Shown here: positions 1-10,995 of the stretch, piece after piece | How positions within the stretch are numbered: the stretch's first letter is position 1 | Layout: each line of letters begins with the position of its first letter | NCBI GenBank assembly: GCA_049999725.1 | Contig: JBNGIS010015602.1 | Span: 1-21,866 of the forward strand | Direction of reading: 5' to 3' | Source: Haplomitrium mnioides | Taxonomy: Eukaryota > Marchantiophyta > Haplomitriopsida > Calobryales | Length of the DNA: 21,866 bases | The notes under the pieces: model-generated | Databases searched by the model: none | What the model saw: only the letters and a program-made list of their open reading frames with translations | What the model was told of the DNA's origin: nothing | Position numbers and translations under genes: made by a program

Positions 1-1122
1 CATTCCAAGTTGAATGTTATTTTTTGTAAATGAAACTTAAATCTTTAGTTAATATTTTCATTTGCTTTGTAAAAATATTTTCTTCTCCAAAACGTAAGTA
101 TGTTGTTTCCAACTTTATTGTTTTCTAGAAGAGTTTAATGTTATTGTCTTCCTAAAGCATCTGCCCAAATTGACTAATTATTTTTTTCTTGTTAGGACTT
201 TGATGTATAACTTAAAATCTTTAGCGCGGTTTGACTCAGATGTAGAGCTTTATACCCATTTTACTTTTAGATTCAAAATAATAAATCAAAATCTTTTGTG
301 TGCGTTGAGTTTATTGCAAAAAAATAGAATGTTTACAGTCTATATCCTCAGTTGTAGAAGTGTGAACCCTATGCGTGCATCGAATTTGATGTGCAAGTCA
401 AAACGTTGTGTGTACAAAAACTCTTTTATGGAATCTAAAACCTAGGTTCCTATCAGTCTTTGTTGTAGAGTGTTCAAATGGTGAGTTCAGATTCCTATAC
501 GCGCATAGACTTTGGGGTGGAGTGTTCAAATGTTGAGCTTGAATTCCTATCCACGCATAGACTTTGGAGTGGAAGTCCAAGCCTTCCACAAGTTCTATCT
601 CTCATATACAACCCTCAATCTTCTTCATACAAAGACAACTGATTACAACTTAGTTTGTACACAAGTCATAGACTCTTTTGAAGATCTTGAGACCTTTGCT
701 TGGTTGAATCAAGTCCAAAACTTGGAGATGTTTTTTGTTTACACTCTTAATTCAATCTCCTTAGATAATGCCTTTTTGATTCTGAACTATGATACGTTTG
801 TGTATATGCTTCGTTGAATTATGAAATATTTTTAAATGCTGAAACCTTTTTTAAAGCCCACGTTAACTTTTGCATATATGGATTTTCAACTACAAGTGAA
901 AGCTTCTTTCTTGCCTGAACTTTAAAATAAGCTCCTAAATCCATCCAATGTTTTGTTTTCTTTATTTTTGTGTTTACCATTACAAACTCATTCCCTTGAC
1001 TTCTAGTCCCCTTGGGCTTTTTCTTTATGTCTTGTAATTTGTTTCCAAAAAAAAAGTTTGAAAGAGAACCATGTTTACCCATGCCTAGAGTTTGTGCAAT
1101 CAAACATATTTGAAAATAACTT
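1..1122. other. AT-rich flank, no gene recognised
   Basis: Non-coding, AT-rich DNA. Short open frames on both strands overlap one another and none shows a recognisable domain. The longest minus-strand frame (819 to about 1122, running into the gap) encodes a Lys-rich stretch that I cannot assign. It could be a fragment of an unknown gene, but nothing supports that beyond openness. The only visible structure is a tandem duplication at 469-572. Confidence 0.5.
469..572. repeat. 52-base tandem duplication, two copies
   Basis: Two adjacent copies begin AGTGTTCAAATG at 469 and again at 521, and each continues to ACTTTGG(A/G)GTGG. The copies differ at only a few positions. Fragments resembling the unit occur just upstream, around 440-460, so the array may once have been longer. 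Confidence 0.75.
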
Positions 1123-1222
1123 NNNNNNNNNNNNNNNNNNNNNNNNNNNNNNNNNNNNNNNNNNNNNNNNNNNNNNNNNNNNNNNNNNNNNNNNNNNNNN
1201 NNNNNNNNNNNNNNNNNNNNNN
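1123..1222. other. Assembly gap (100 N)
   Basis: Exactly 100 consecutive N. A round length of 100 is the usual placeholder for a gap of unknown size, so the distance across it cannot be trusted and features on either side may not be truly adjacent. Confidence 0.97.
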
Positions 1223-2557
1223 CAAAAACAACTCTAAAAAAACTCATGTACTTTTTGTTTTTAAAAAATAACCTCATTTTTAATGTTTTTTGAGCTCAAA
1301 GTTCACAATTGTTTCCAAAAACAAAAAAGTTCCTATTTTCGGTAGCTTGTTTCTGGTTCAAAATAACGGCTGTTACAAATGAAGATAGAGGGATGCACAC
1401 ATATACACTTACTAACCAGATCGCGAGACAAGAGATTCATGAGTGGGGCAATTCTCTGAACCGCGAAGTAGAATGCCGATAGCATAGACCCTCTTTCGGA
1501 AATGTATAGGAGGCCAATTCACCTTTCTCTCCAAATAATCTCAGCACAACAACTTTGCTACCACACACCTTAGGAATTTTTTTTTAATAAAATTCTAGTA
1601 TCTCTTCTTCTTTATATCTGCCAATCTTGTAGCATTCTACGTCACATTCGAATCTTTCTCTTGACATAGGCATGTTCAGAATTTCCTTACAACCTTCATA
1701 GAAGCATCATTCCCTTCAAAATCCTCTTAGCACACGCCATGATAATGCCATTCAAGTCAATTCTCCATACTGCAATTCCATACATTTTCTTGGTCTATAG
1801 AATAAACAACAATCATCAGGTTCTTAGGGGGAGAGAGAGTAGTCTAGCCAACATTTCTAGTTATATTCAATTCCCAAAAAATAAAAATTTTCCCGCTGCA
1901 CCGCCAATTCGAACGCTCTTGGATTTTCTTCATCAATTTCTCACCATCTTCCTTGTTTGGTATCCCTATTTTCATCTCATTTCTGCTAACATGTACCTTT
2001 GATTGACCGATTCTTGATCGTTGATGAATATGATTTTTGGATCTTCTCTTGTGCTCCACATACACTTACTTTACTTCTTAATTACAAACATATAAATACA
2101 CTACTAAATAGACCCACAAGATAGAAAGGGCATAAAACCATCCCACAATACTTTTAGAATTTGCTCACAATATCTTAATCAACCACTTCTCTAGAATTTC
2201 TGAATAGTCGATTGGTTTCTTGATCGGAGTTGGTTTGAAGTTGCCCATACTTGCTAGCTAAACATTAATTTGAACCTATCCTAAAGCATAATTCCTAAAA
2301 TAACAAAATATGACCATTATAGAATCAGTCATATTTTCTTGTTTGACAAAGATGTTGTAGAGTTGATGACACGTCGATACAGATCTTGTTCCTTTGAAGA
2401 TATCTTGGTGAAGATCTCATTCCCTTGCAGATGCTCCGATGTAGAGTCAATTCTATTGAAGATGTATTGATATAGATCTAGTTAGCTTCCTTTTCATGTC
2501 TTATATGCTTTCTCTATTGCACATTTCTTCCCAACCTTCTCTCATAACGGGGTGGGA
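1223..2557. other. Non-coding stretch, nothing recognised
   Basis: AT-rich DNA with homopolymer runs, for example the T run near 1577-1585. Overlapping open frames at 1739-2065 on both strands are short and match no family I know. Around 2340-2490 there are loosely repeated blocks built on GATACAGATCT and TTGAAGAT. I see no RNA gene or promoter that I can support. Confidence 0.45.
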
Positions 2558-5500
2558 TGTTGTAAAACAATGTAATAGCTGGTCATGTCGTGAGATGGAG
2601 CAAAAGAGAGTAGGGTGAAGCTCCATACACTCATTTAATCAAAGTGATAGTATTTTTGTTTTTTTAGTTTGTCACAACATTCTATGTAGTTTTCTATTTT
2701 TAGACTTCGATGTCATTTTACTGATTGTATGAACCAATAGGAGAGTTGTGGTATTGCAGTTCTTGGAGAAGCGTGGATTCCTTGTGAGAAAAAGTGCACT
2801 CGTTCTGATATCGGAAGATCAACACAAATTGGGAATTTCTTCAAGAAAGTATCACTTGAAGAAAAGTACATCAAAAGATTTGTGAGATTTATGTAATCCA
2901 TGGTATCTTGGATTGCAATCGAGAAATCTGGTTAGGAAATTGATAACATTCGTAGTATCTCATAGTGCTAAAAGATTCATAGAAGAAATTTGTTGAAGCA
3001 TGCATGTTGTTGTGAAGAAATTGAAGAACAATTGATTGCAAAACTTTTGGTGTGTGACGTTGCTGCAATCAAATTTCGAAGGAGGCTTGGATCATCGTTT
3101 TTGTTTCTGGCACAACAAATTTCATAGCTTGAGTACAGATTTTCAAGGAATCTTCATCCAACCATTGTTGTAGAGAAATTTGAAGAAGCACACTAAGATT
3201 TGGAAAGGAAGTTTGAGGGCAACCCTTGCTGCTCTAACATAGATCCAACATCATTTTTGTTGAGCAGATTTTCATCTAGCAGAAATTGAGGAGCGAAATA
3301 GCATACCATTTTAGGGATTTTGGCCAACGGCTGATTTCTTCGTCAAAATAGGGTGGCAACTGGCGTCGACCCGCAGATTGGCACCGATCAACTTTTGTCT
3401 TTGATTGATTGTTGAAGAGCAGCAGTTTGTCGGGAATTGTCAAGTGCATGGCATGTGCAATTTCCTTGAGTGTTGTTTGTGTTTGTTTGTAGGAGAAGAA
3501 AGCCTTCATAGATTGAAGAAATGGAGATGTTCTTTTGCTTGAAGAAGAATCGCAAGAAGGGGCTTGAGCAGGGATTTCATTAAGCTGCTCATCATTCCTT
3601 TTGTCTCTGGCTGCTAGAACTTTGTCGCAGAGCAGAATTGTGTGCAAGATCTGTTCAAGCAGAAGCGATTTTGTTTGAGCAGCAGACTTGGTTTTTGTAT
3701 GCGAATTCTACATCGAGCGGAGCTTCATCGACTAGCAATTGCATTGCATTGTATATGTTTTAGGGATTTCAAAAATCTTCGAAGAGAAGCGATTTTGTGG
3801 AGCTGCTCTCTTCGAATCGCAACTCCCTGGTGATTGAAATCTGCTCTCGTCAAAATCATAGCTAGTGAAGACAAGCAATCAAGGGGAAGTCTTTGAGAGT
3901 ATATGTATGGCACATGGAGTCCTCCTTCCGTTTTTGATCAGAATATAGCAAAGGAAGATCTTTTTGTTTAGCGAAATAGAGTATGAGCACAAGGAAAATT
4001 GTGCTCAACGATGGAGTAGAGAAGGCATAAGTTGGTTGCGTGCGTAGTTCTCCGAGATAATCCGTATGCGTAAAGCATCTTATCGGACTCTACAACCAAA
4101 AGGAGAAAACGTGAGGAGGCAGAGGTTGTACATAACATGATTTTGGAAGAAAATATCTGATGGAGTCCATGTAGGGGAGGCCATCGCTATGGGATTTACT
4201 TGAAAAAAAAATTTGGTAACAAAGGAGGACATGTTATTTGAGCATGGAGGTTTCATTGCAAGAGCACCTAATTCACAGCAAGGGCTGTGCTTGGTGCTTT
4301 GTAGTCCTGGGACGTTGATTCTGGAGAAGTTCTTCTACCTCAACATTTTGAGCAGGAGGCAAGACCTGCCATTTTTCTTTCCCTCAAAACAAAGCATGTG
4401 TTCATAGTTGAGAGTCTTGGTCCACTATGAGCACATAGGGTATAGTATTCTACGATAGAGCAGAGAGAAAATGCATAGGAGGACCACCATTGAGGATTTT
4501 TTGAAGGCAAGCTCAGGACACCACCGCTATGTGTGGAGGCCCATGTTATATGATGAGGTAGATTGAGTTGAGCTCATGGAATTACGAATCATGAGGTGAT
4601 GAATTCTGATTGAGAAGCAAGGTCAGAAAGTATGGCAGAGAGAAAATAATTTTCAATGTCAAGCAAATCTTGTGGAACAAAACAGTGTTGGAATTAAATT
4701 TAGGTTGAAGAAACCTTTAGTTGCACTGAGAGAACATACACTTCTCAAGACTATTTGATCTTGGGCAGTGAGCTATGGCCAACATTGAGGGTGGATGTTT
4801 CTGTGCCAATTGACATGTGAAGAAGGCAACAACCTGCAGTAGTCATCAACAAATGTCCAAGAGGGGTTTATGTCTGTTTGGGGTGCAGCTAAATTGAGTT
4901 GAAGAGTTATGGATACGTGATCATGGAGTTCTGAGCAAAGGAGATGAACAAAAGTAGAGAGAGTGACGAAGAACAAGGACTTTGCATCTCTGGCTCTTGC
5001 TACAGAAGATCAGCAGGTTGTAGGGTTGACATGTTGAGAAGCCCATTTGGTAAACAACATTGCACTTGTACAAGGGCTATCAAGGATAGTTTGAGATGAA
5101 GGTTTGAGGCAAGTTTTGATAATTGGAATTGAGAGTGCAAGCTGCTTTGTTGAGCAGCAATTGCGTGCAAGAAGGTGAGGAGTTCTAAGCGGGAACCATT
5201 TACATAGCTGTAATTTGCATTGTTGGGAAGATTGCTTGCTAAAGATCAGGTTGGCATTAAGTGGATTGCTGTAGGAAGTCCATTGGTTGGAGAAGATTGA
5301 CTGCCAAAGAACAATTTGGCAAAGTGGATTGTTGAAGAACATGCTATAGCAAGATTGATCCTAGAAGGACCCATTGCAATAGATTTTATTGAGGAAAATT
5401 TGAAACCCTCAAATAGCTAAAGGCACCATGCTTTCAATCAATGATGTTCAGAAGTAAAGGGGACTGTTGAGGTGGTGCCAATAGAGCCTTGGATTATGTC

Positions 5501-5583
5501 CAACCCATAGCTGCTATCTTGGAGTTTGTTCTGTAGGGAGCATCATACCCTGTTAAAAGGTAAGACTAAGCTCTGAATTCAGG

Positions 5584-5613
5584 ATCAGCAAGTCATAGAT
5601 CAGCAAGTCATAG
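5584..5613. repeat. Perfect 15-base tandem duplication
   Basis: The unit ATCAGCAAGTCATAG occurs twice, back to back, without a mismatch. It looks like a recent slippage event in non-coding DNA. Confidence 0.85.
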
Positions 5614-6008
5614 AGTGGATACTCTATTTTGGCATAAATCAAGAAGGATCCACTGAAGAAAAATTACTACATAAAAAGTGCACTGTTCTAGAGGTAATAA
5701 GACAGCCTTAGGTTGACTCGAAAGAGGGCCATACACTATTTTCATGTGGTGGTTCAAAAGAGACTCACTACCATAAGTCTATTTGTGACACAAAGCAAGA
5801 GTAATTGAACACCAATCACGATTAAAAACAGAATTTTCGGAAAAATAAAATAAAATAATTTTGAATTAAGAGAGGTTGAAGTAGACCCTCTGCTGAGCGG
5901 TGCAAAGGTGGCAAGAGTCCACCAGCATGCTCTCAGGTGCAAGCTATCTAGAAGCCCAGACTTTCACTAAAGGGAAGTAGGAAAGTTTGAAAGCTTATTT
6001 GCAAGAAA

Positions 6009-6013
6009 TCGAA
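6009..6013. repeat. Target site duplication, left copy of element 1
   Basis: TCGAA lies immediately outside the left LTR. The matching copy outside the right LTR is CCGAA (12271-12275), one transition away. Five bases is the normal Ty3/gypsy duplication length. Confidence 0.75.
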
Positions 6014-6584
6014 TGTAACACTACTTACATACGCACAAGTTAGCACAACACATACAAGAGAAGCAAACAAATTCTTCAAAAACTCACAAGGTAAGAGATG
6101 CCAAACAATGCACTCTCCATTCTGTATATACTTGATAGAAAACTCCTTTCTTACATAAGTGGAGGAAACTTATTGGTTACTTTTCTATCCTCTTCTAATT
6201 GGACCGCTCTTTTCTCTCCGATTGGACCACCTTTTACTTTTATTCTCCATCTACCACATGTACTTATCCTTAGAACCTTCCATCTCTCTTTAATTCTCCT
6301 TCTGCCACGTGTCTTTATCTTTATCTCTTTGATTCTCCTTCTGCCACGTGTGTTTATCTTTAGAACATTCTCTTTACTTTAATTCTCCGCTTGCCACGCG
6401 TCCTTATCTAGGCTCCCTCTTTCACTTTAATTCGTTGACTTTCTCTCCTCTTGCCATGTGTCAAATTCTCTATAATAGCAATCTCTTTTTGTTACTCTAA
6501 CTTAGCAATATCTTTCTAGACATAGTTGACACTATATCTTACATTATTTTTTATCATGGATTACTAAAGTTAGAGATGATTACA
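6014..6584 (-). repeat. 3' LTR of element 1
   Basis: 571 bases that align end to end with 11655-12270. On the plus strand it begins TGTAACACTACTTACATACG and ends AGATGATTACA. It carries five degenerate copies of a TGCCACGTGTC word (cores at 6255, 6306, 6345, 6395, 6455). Those at 6306 and 6345 lie in a tandem repeat of period 39. It lacks one 39-base unit and a 6-base block found in the other LTR. Confidence 0.95.
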
Positions 6585-6599
6585 ATCCTCCCCTTTTTA
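6585..6599 (-). other. Polypurine tract of element 1
   Basis: On the minus strand TAAAAAGGGGAGGAT directly precedes the TGTAATC start of the 3' LTR. This is the expected position and composition for the plus-strand DNA primer. Its first three bases are also the polyprotein stop codon. Confidence 0.85.
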
Positions 6600-6797
6600 A
6601 GAGGCAACGTCCTCGTTGCGAGTAAGAGAGTTCTCAAAAGAGTGGACAAGTGCAGAGGCATTAGCCAAATTCTCCAAGGGCTCTCAAGTAACTTCATAAA
6701 GAGGGTAGTTTTTCCAACGAACCAAATATTCCACAATCTCATGACGACCGCAGCGCCACATACGTTTCTTCAAGTGTTGTTCAACCTCATACTCTTC
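6597..6797 (-). pseudogene. Chromodomain at the C-terminus of element 1 polyprotein
   Basis: Chromodomains bind methylated histone H3 tails and steer chromovirus integrase to chromatin. The segment follows a Pro-rich linker (EPPPPPELIDG), opens with EEYEVEQHL, and continues with EYLVRWKNYP, the typical core strands. The positions of the three aromatic-cage residues (Tyr in EYEVE, Trp and Tyr in RWKNY) are kept. A TGA at 6684-6686 replaces the Trp of the expected WEPLENL motif, consistent with TGG to TGA. The same frame then runs to a natural-looking TAA at 6597-6599, which overlaps the polypurine tract. Confidence 0.88.
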
Positions 6798-6799
6798 AT

Positions 6800-7931
6800 G
6801 ACCATCAATAAGCTCAGGTGGTGGAGGGGGTTCTTGGGTACTGGTAAAAGTGGCAGAGCGAGGGACAAAAGCCCGGAGTAAAGAGACATGAAAGACTGGA
6901 TGAATCTTCATGTGAGAAGGTAAAACCAACCGATATTCAACTTCTCCAATGCGAGCAGAGATAGCAAAAGGACCAATAAAACGAGCACTAAACTTACACA
7001 AATGAAGCAAAGGAAGATTGGACGTGGAGAGCTAGACTTGGTCACCAATAGCAAAGGTCACCTCGCAACGATGAGTATCGGCATATTGCTTTTGTCGGTT
7101 ACAAGCAACTTCCAGCTTTTCCTTAGCTCGTCGAATGCCAAGGTGTAGACGATGAAGGAACTTATCAATGGCTGGACTCTTAGAGGTCGATGATGATGCA
7201 TGTTGAAGACTAAAGATTGTGGTAGGATGCTCACCATACATCAAAAGGAAAGGTGTAGCGCGTGTGGAACTGTTGATGGAGTTATTATACGAAAACTCCA
7301 CCAGAGGTAGTAGCCAGTCCCATTCCTCTTGTTCTTCCAAAGTAAAATCTTGTGGTATATCCTCAATGGTACGATTGGCCCGTTCAGTTTGACCATCAGA
7401 TCCTGGGTGATAAGCAGTAGACATAGTCAACTTGGTTTTGAGAAGACCAAATATAGTGCGCCAAAACATGCTGGTGAATTGAGTGCCTCGATCCGAAATA
7501 ATAACTTTGGAAATACCATGATGCGAGTAGACTGCCTCCAAATAAATTCGTGCTAGCTTAGGTGTTGTCACTGATTTGGTAGTTGGACGAATATGAATCA
7601 TTTTGCTAAGCTTGTCCACAAAAACAACAATAACATCATAGCCCGTAGAAGTACAAGGTAGCTCACACACAATATCCATAATCACATGCTCCCATCGGTG
7701 ATTGGGGATAGGTAACAGTTGCAACAAGCCTCATCGTTAAAGGTTGGTAGCCTTGTTTTGTTGACAAGCCAAGCAACTACGAACATATTCCTCCACATCG
7801 TGATGCATTTTAGGCCAATAATAAACTCGTTGAAGATTGTCCAAAATTTTTTCAATTCCAACATGGCCTTCTACGGCAGAATCATGAGCTTTATATATAA
7901 TTTCAAAGCAAAGCTTAACATTATTGAGAAC
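6800..7931 (-). pseudogene. Integrase of element 1
   Basis: Retroviral-type integrase joins the cDNA to host DNA. The N-terminal HHCC zinc finger is visible at about 7890-7755 (HDSAVEGHVG, then CLAC). The catalytic D, D, E are all present: Asp 7674-7676 in MDIVCELP, Asp 7491-7493 in SDRGTQF, and Glu 7383-7385 in GQTERANR, with exactly 35 residues between the second Asp and the Glu. The C-terminal GDQV / FIGPF / HPVFHVS region leads into the Pro-rich linker and chromodomain. In-frame stops are at 7737-7739 (TAA), 7731-7733 (TGA) and 7032-7034 (TAG, where a Trp is usual). The frame is unchanged from RNase H through to the chromodomain, so decay here is by substitution. One polyprotein is the normal chromovirus arrangement. 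Confidence 0.93.
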
Positions 7932-9548
7932 CTATACCTTATTTTGGAAGAAAATCAATCCTCTCACTTCTTTCACCAACTTCTTTTGTTGTGCAACAAT
8001 TATCTCTTCATTTGTCTTTACTACAACCAACATTTCTGTCCTCCAAGTAGGATGAATTGTGATTTCAGATATGATGTTGAGTTGAGGCATGCGTGTTAAG
8101 GCATCTACAATCTGACATTTTCCTTCCACATAAACCATCTTCATATGGAACCGTTGTCGCCACTCCGCCCACCGAATTTGCCTTTTTAAGAGCTCTTTTT
8201 GAGAATCTAGATAGATAAGAGGGTTATGATCGGTTTTGACCACAAACTCTTTATCTATGAGATAGTGCTTCCAATGCTTGGTTGACAACACAATCGCCAA
8301 TTCTTCACGTTATGTGGTATGGTAGTTCTGCTCTACATCGCTTAATTTTCTATAAAAGAAAGCAATAGGATGCCAACCATCCTCCCATTCTTGTTGCAAG
8401 ACTCCACCTATGACTTTTCCTGATGTATCCACCGAAAGTTTGATTGGTCGTTTGGAATCATACCAATTAAGAATAGGACCATGAAGAAGTGATTTCTTCA
8501 ATGCTTGAAATACCAACTCTTCTGTAGCTCCCCATGTCCACGTATGACTTTTCTTGAGCAAGTTGGTCAATGGTTCTGCTATTTGTGCAAAACCTTTTAC
8601 AAATCGACGATAAAACCCGGTTAGCCCCAAAAATCCTCGTAGTTGTGTGTGATCACTAGGAGCTTCCCACTTCTGAATTGCCTCTACTTTCTCATCCATA
8701 ACTTGGATTCCTGCTGCACTCACACGATGACCCAAGTAGTCCACCTCCCTCTTCCCAATTTCACATTTTGACATCTTGACATATAACTTGTGATTTCGAA
8801 GTACCTTTAATACCGTACGAAGGTGTTGTTGATGCTCTTGAAGATTCTTGCTGTAAATGAGAATGCCATCCAAATATACAATAACAAACCTATCCAAATA
8901 AGATCGAAAAATATCATTCATAAGGCCCATAAATGTGGCAGGAGCATTAGTTAATCCAAAAGACATAACAAGGTATTCAAAATGCCCATATCGACTTCGA
9001 AATGCTGTTTTTTGCTCATCACTTTTTGCAATTCAGATTTGATTATATCCGCTTCTCAAATCTAACTTTGTGAAGTAATTTGCTCCTTGAAGTTGATAAA
9101 ACAAATCATTCATTCTAGGTAACGGATATTTATTTTTCATCGTTTGTTGGTTGAGTGCTCGATAGTCGATACAGATTCTCATACTCCCATCTTTCTTCTT
9201 CACAAATAATACTGGTGCACCATAAGGAGATATACTTGGCTGAATGAACCCCTTCTCCAACAACTTAATAATCTGAGATTTGCATTCCTCGAGTTCATGA
9301 AGAGGCAATCGATACGAGGCTTTGCATGGTGGAATACTTCCTGGAAAAACCTCAATCTTATAATCAATGCATCTTTTGGGTGGCAATCCATGGGGTAAAT
9401 CATAGGGAAAGACATCGTGAAACTCCTTCAAAATACCTTGAAGATCATGGGGAACTTTATGCTTTGAGTCCTCTTTCTCATCTGTGAGTTCACGTATAAG
9501 CCCCAAAAACACTGTATCTTGTTTTTTGATGGAATGTGCTCCAATCAT
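7932..9548 (-). pseudogene. Reverse transcriptase and RNase H of element 1
   Basis: RT copies the element RNA into cDNA and RNase H removes the RNA strand. RT motifs appear in order: [48 protein letters not shown] and [13 protein letters not shown]. The catalytic YxDD box reads YLDG: codon 8865-8867 is GGC where Asp is required, so this RT should be inactive. RNase H follows, with SVDTSG (Asp 8427-8429), the REELAIVL Glu, VKTDHNPL and VDALTR, all four acidic residues kept. In-frame stops are at 9033-9035 (TGA after GYNQI, where Arg is usual), 8310-8312 (TAA) and 7932-7934 (TAG at the RNase H/integrase linker). Protease lies upstream in the same frame and integrase follows in the same frame. 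Confidence 0.95.
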
Positions 9549-9575
9549 ATATAATAGTAGGTGCCTTGAATGAGG

Positions 9576-9929
9576 TCATACTCTCTCTCCCTGAATCTTC
9601 CATTGAGAAGTCGTGAGTGTCCTCTTACACCAATCTACTTGCGGGTTATATCTTCGTAGCCATTTCATTCCAAGAATCGCATCATATCTCACCAATCTCG
9701 TGATCTTCCACTCCAAATTTTCTTTATAGTTGCCCATATGTAGAGCTATAGTTTGAGACGGACGTTCAATAGGCTCACTTTGGCCATTTGCCATTTCAAC
9801 CACCTCGTGCTCTTTTTTTTCAATTGGTAATTTCAACTTCAAGGCTATTGCTCGTGACAGATAATTTTCTTTCGCTCCGGAGTTCACCAAAACTCTTATT
9901 GCCAATCCTTCCATCCATCCGTCAACCAC
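9576..9929 (-). pseudogene. Aspartic protease of element 1, active-site Asp lost
   Basis: A retropepsin-like protease that would cut the Gag-Pol precursor as a dimer. It shows the flap and core pattern of Ty3/gypsy proteases: RVLVNSGAKENYLSRAIA near the start, then ALHMGNY and DAILGMKWLRRYNPQVDW at the end. The active-site D-S-G triplet reads N-S-G (codon 9882-9884 is AAC), a single G-to-A change that should abolish catalysis. A TGA ends the segment at 9576-9578, and the same frame continues into RT from 9548. Upstream it is out of frame with gag by one base, at an A8 run on the minus strand (9943-9950). Confidence 0.9.
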
Positions 9930-9951
9930 AATTAGTCCTCCATTTTTTTTC

Positions 9952-10995
9952 TATATAGTATATTTGCTTTTGTCGAAACTTTTCCTTGCCTTTCTTCTTT
10001 GTTCCAGCAAAATCACGAGGTTTTTTTTACTGGCGCACATCGTTTCCCTGACATTCTTCTTCTTCTCCATTATTGGCATTATGAAGAGGCCTTCGAAACA
10101 CTCGCCTTTGATTGCGTCGTATTGCTCTACAATTCGGTGCAATATGCCCTATTCGCCCACAATTATAACATGTTTGTGTCTCTCGTCATTCTTCAGTTCT
10201 TCTTTCTATAACATTGTGAGGTCCTTCTGGTTGTTGATTAAAGCGATTGAAATCTTTTCTTCTAATATGTCCCAACTCCATAAGCATTGGGCCATAATTC
10301 CCTCATGTTTGCACAATCCCCAATGTTCCTTCAATTCTTTGAGCAAATGAGATGGCTTCGTTAACATCCTTCAGGTTGCGCATCATAACTTCCCCTTGAA
10401 TCTTCCCTTTTAATCCTTGCAAAAATTTGTCGAAGGTCTCGGCTGAACTCATGTCTTCAATTTGGACTTGTAGGCTTTGAAACTCTTCAATGTACATTGC
10501 AACACTACCTTGTTGCTATAATTCCCAAAGCTTAGTCCTTGCGGTTAATATAGAGTCTACCGCTTTGAAATTTTGTAGTAAGCCTTCTTTAAGGCTGCTC
10601 CACAAAAGTTGTTCTCCTCGTGCATTTTTTTGTCGCTCCCATCCTTGTAGCCAAATAGATGCCTGCTCTGTTATAAAGGATCTTGCAAATAGTCCCTTCT
10701 CCAAATCTGATGCATGCGGATAATAGGACATGTGAACTTCCATCCGATACACCTATCCTTCTACAACACCTACCATGCGGCTTCCTCCATAAGCATCCAC
10801 TTTACACGATTTGCTCATCTTTTGAAGTAGTGTTTCTCGACTCCCTTCTCTGTTCTCTTGTTGCAACCGCATTTTCACCATCTCCGCCATCAACATATTT
10901 GTTTGTTGTTGGCTTGCTATAAGGGCTGTTTGGAGTTCTTCTAACTTTGCCATCATCCAAGCTCCTCTTTCTAGATTGCTTGAACTCGCCTCCAT
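9952..10995 (-). pseudogene. Gag of element 1 with CCHC zinc knuckle
   Basis: Gag forms the virus-like particle and packages RNA. The chosen ATG (10993-10995) opens a frame that continues, through stops, to the zinc knuckle at 10170-10129. The N-terminus holds a helical stretch (AKLEELQTALIASQQQ). The capsid-like core then runs through SFITEQASIWLQGWERQ, KEGLLQNF and MYIEEFQSLQVQIEDM to GLKGKIQGEV. The knuckle is CYNCGRIGHIAPNC, a perfect CX2CX4HX4C. In-frame stops are at 10753-10755 (TAG), 10516-10518 (TAG), 10303-10305 (TGA), 10186-10188 (TGA) and 10027-10029 (TAA). The first four fit single transitions from Trp, Gln and Arg codons. A poly-Glu and Lys-rich tail follows the knuckle. Confidence 0.88.

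Larger units (their letters stand above)
2558..6013. other. Long non-coding flank 5' of element 1
   Basis: About 3.4 kb with no sustained reading frame. The longest frame is 123 codons on the minus strand (3276-3647), without a recognisable domain. The composition is rich in GAAG, GAGCAG and TTGAAGAA words, similar in flavour to the 20.2-21.9 kb region, but I find no alignable identity between the two. Because element 1 sits in a target duplication whose halves are at 6009-6013 and 12271-12275, this DNA was originally joined to the sequence at 12271. It may therefore include leader or LTR sequence of element 2. Confidence 0.4.

Noticed and set aside
819-1277. 152-codon minus-strand open frame
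   Set aside because: It runs through the 100-N gap, so its length is artificial, and the readable part matches no family I recognise.
1844-2065. Minus-strand frame with a CSGKIFIFWELNI stretch, considered as a receptor-kinase extracellular fragment
   Set aside because: Too short, and the cysteine pattern does not match any domain I can name.
2546-2910. Possible LTR: polypurine-like AACGGGGTGGGA, then TGTTGT at 2558, ending ATCCA at 2900 with TGGTATCTTGG after it
   Set aside because: A polypurine tract before and a primer site after the same LTR cannot both be right, the primer match covers only about seven bases, and there is no second copy or TATA box.
3276-3647. 123-codon minus-strand open frame
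   Set aside because: No domain, low-complexity Ser/Lys/Gln content, and the same strand shows no neighbouring coding sequence. Probably chance.
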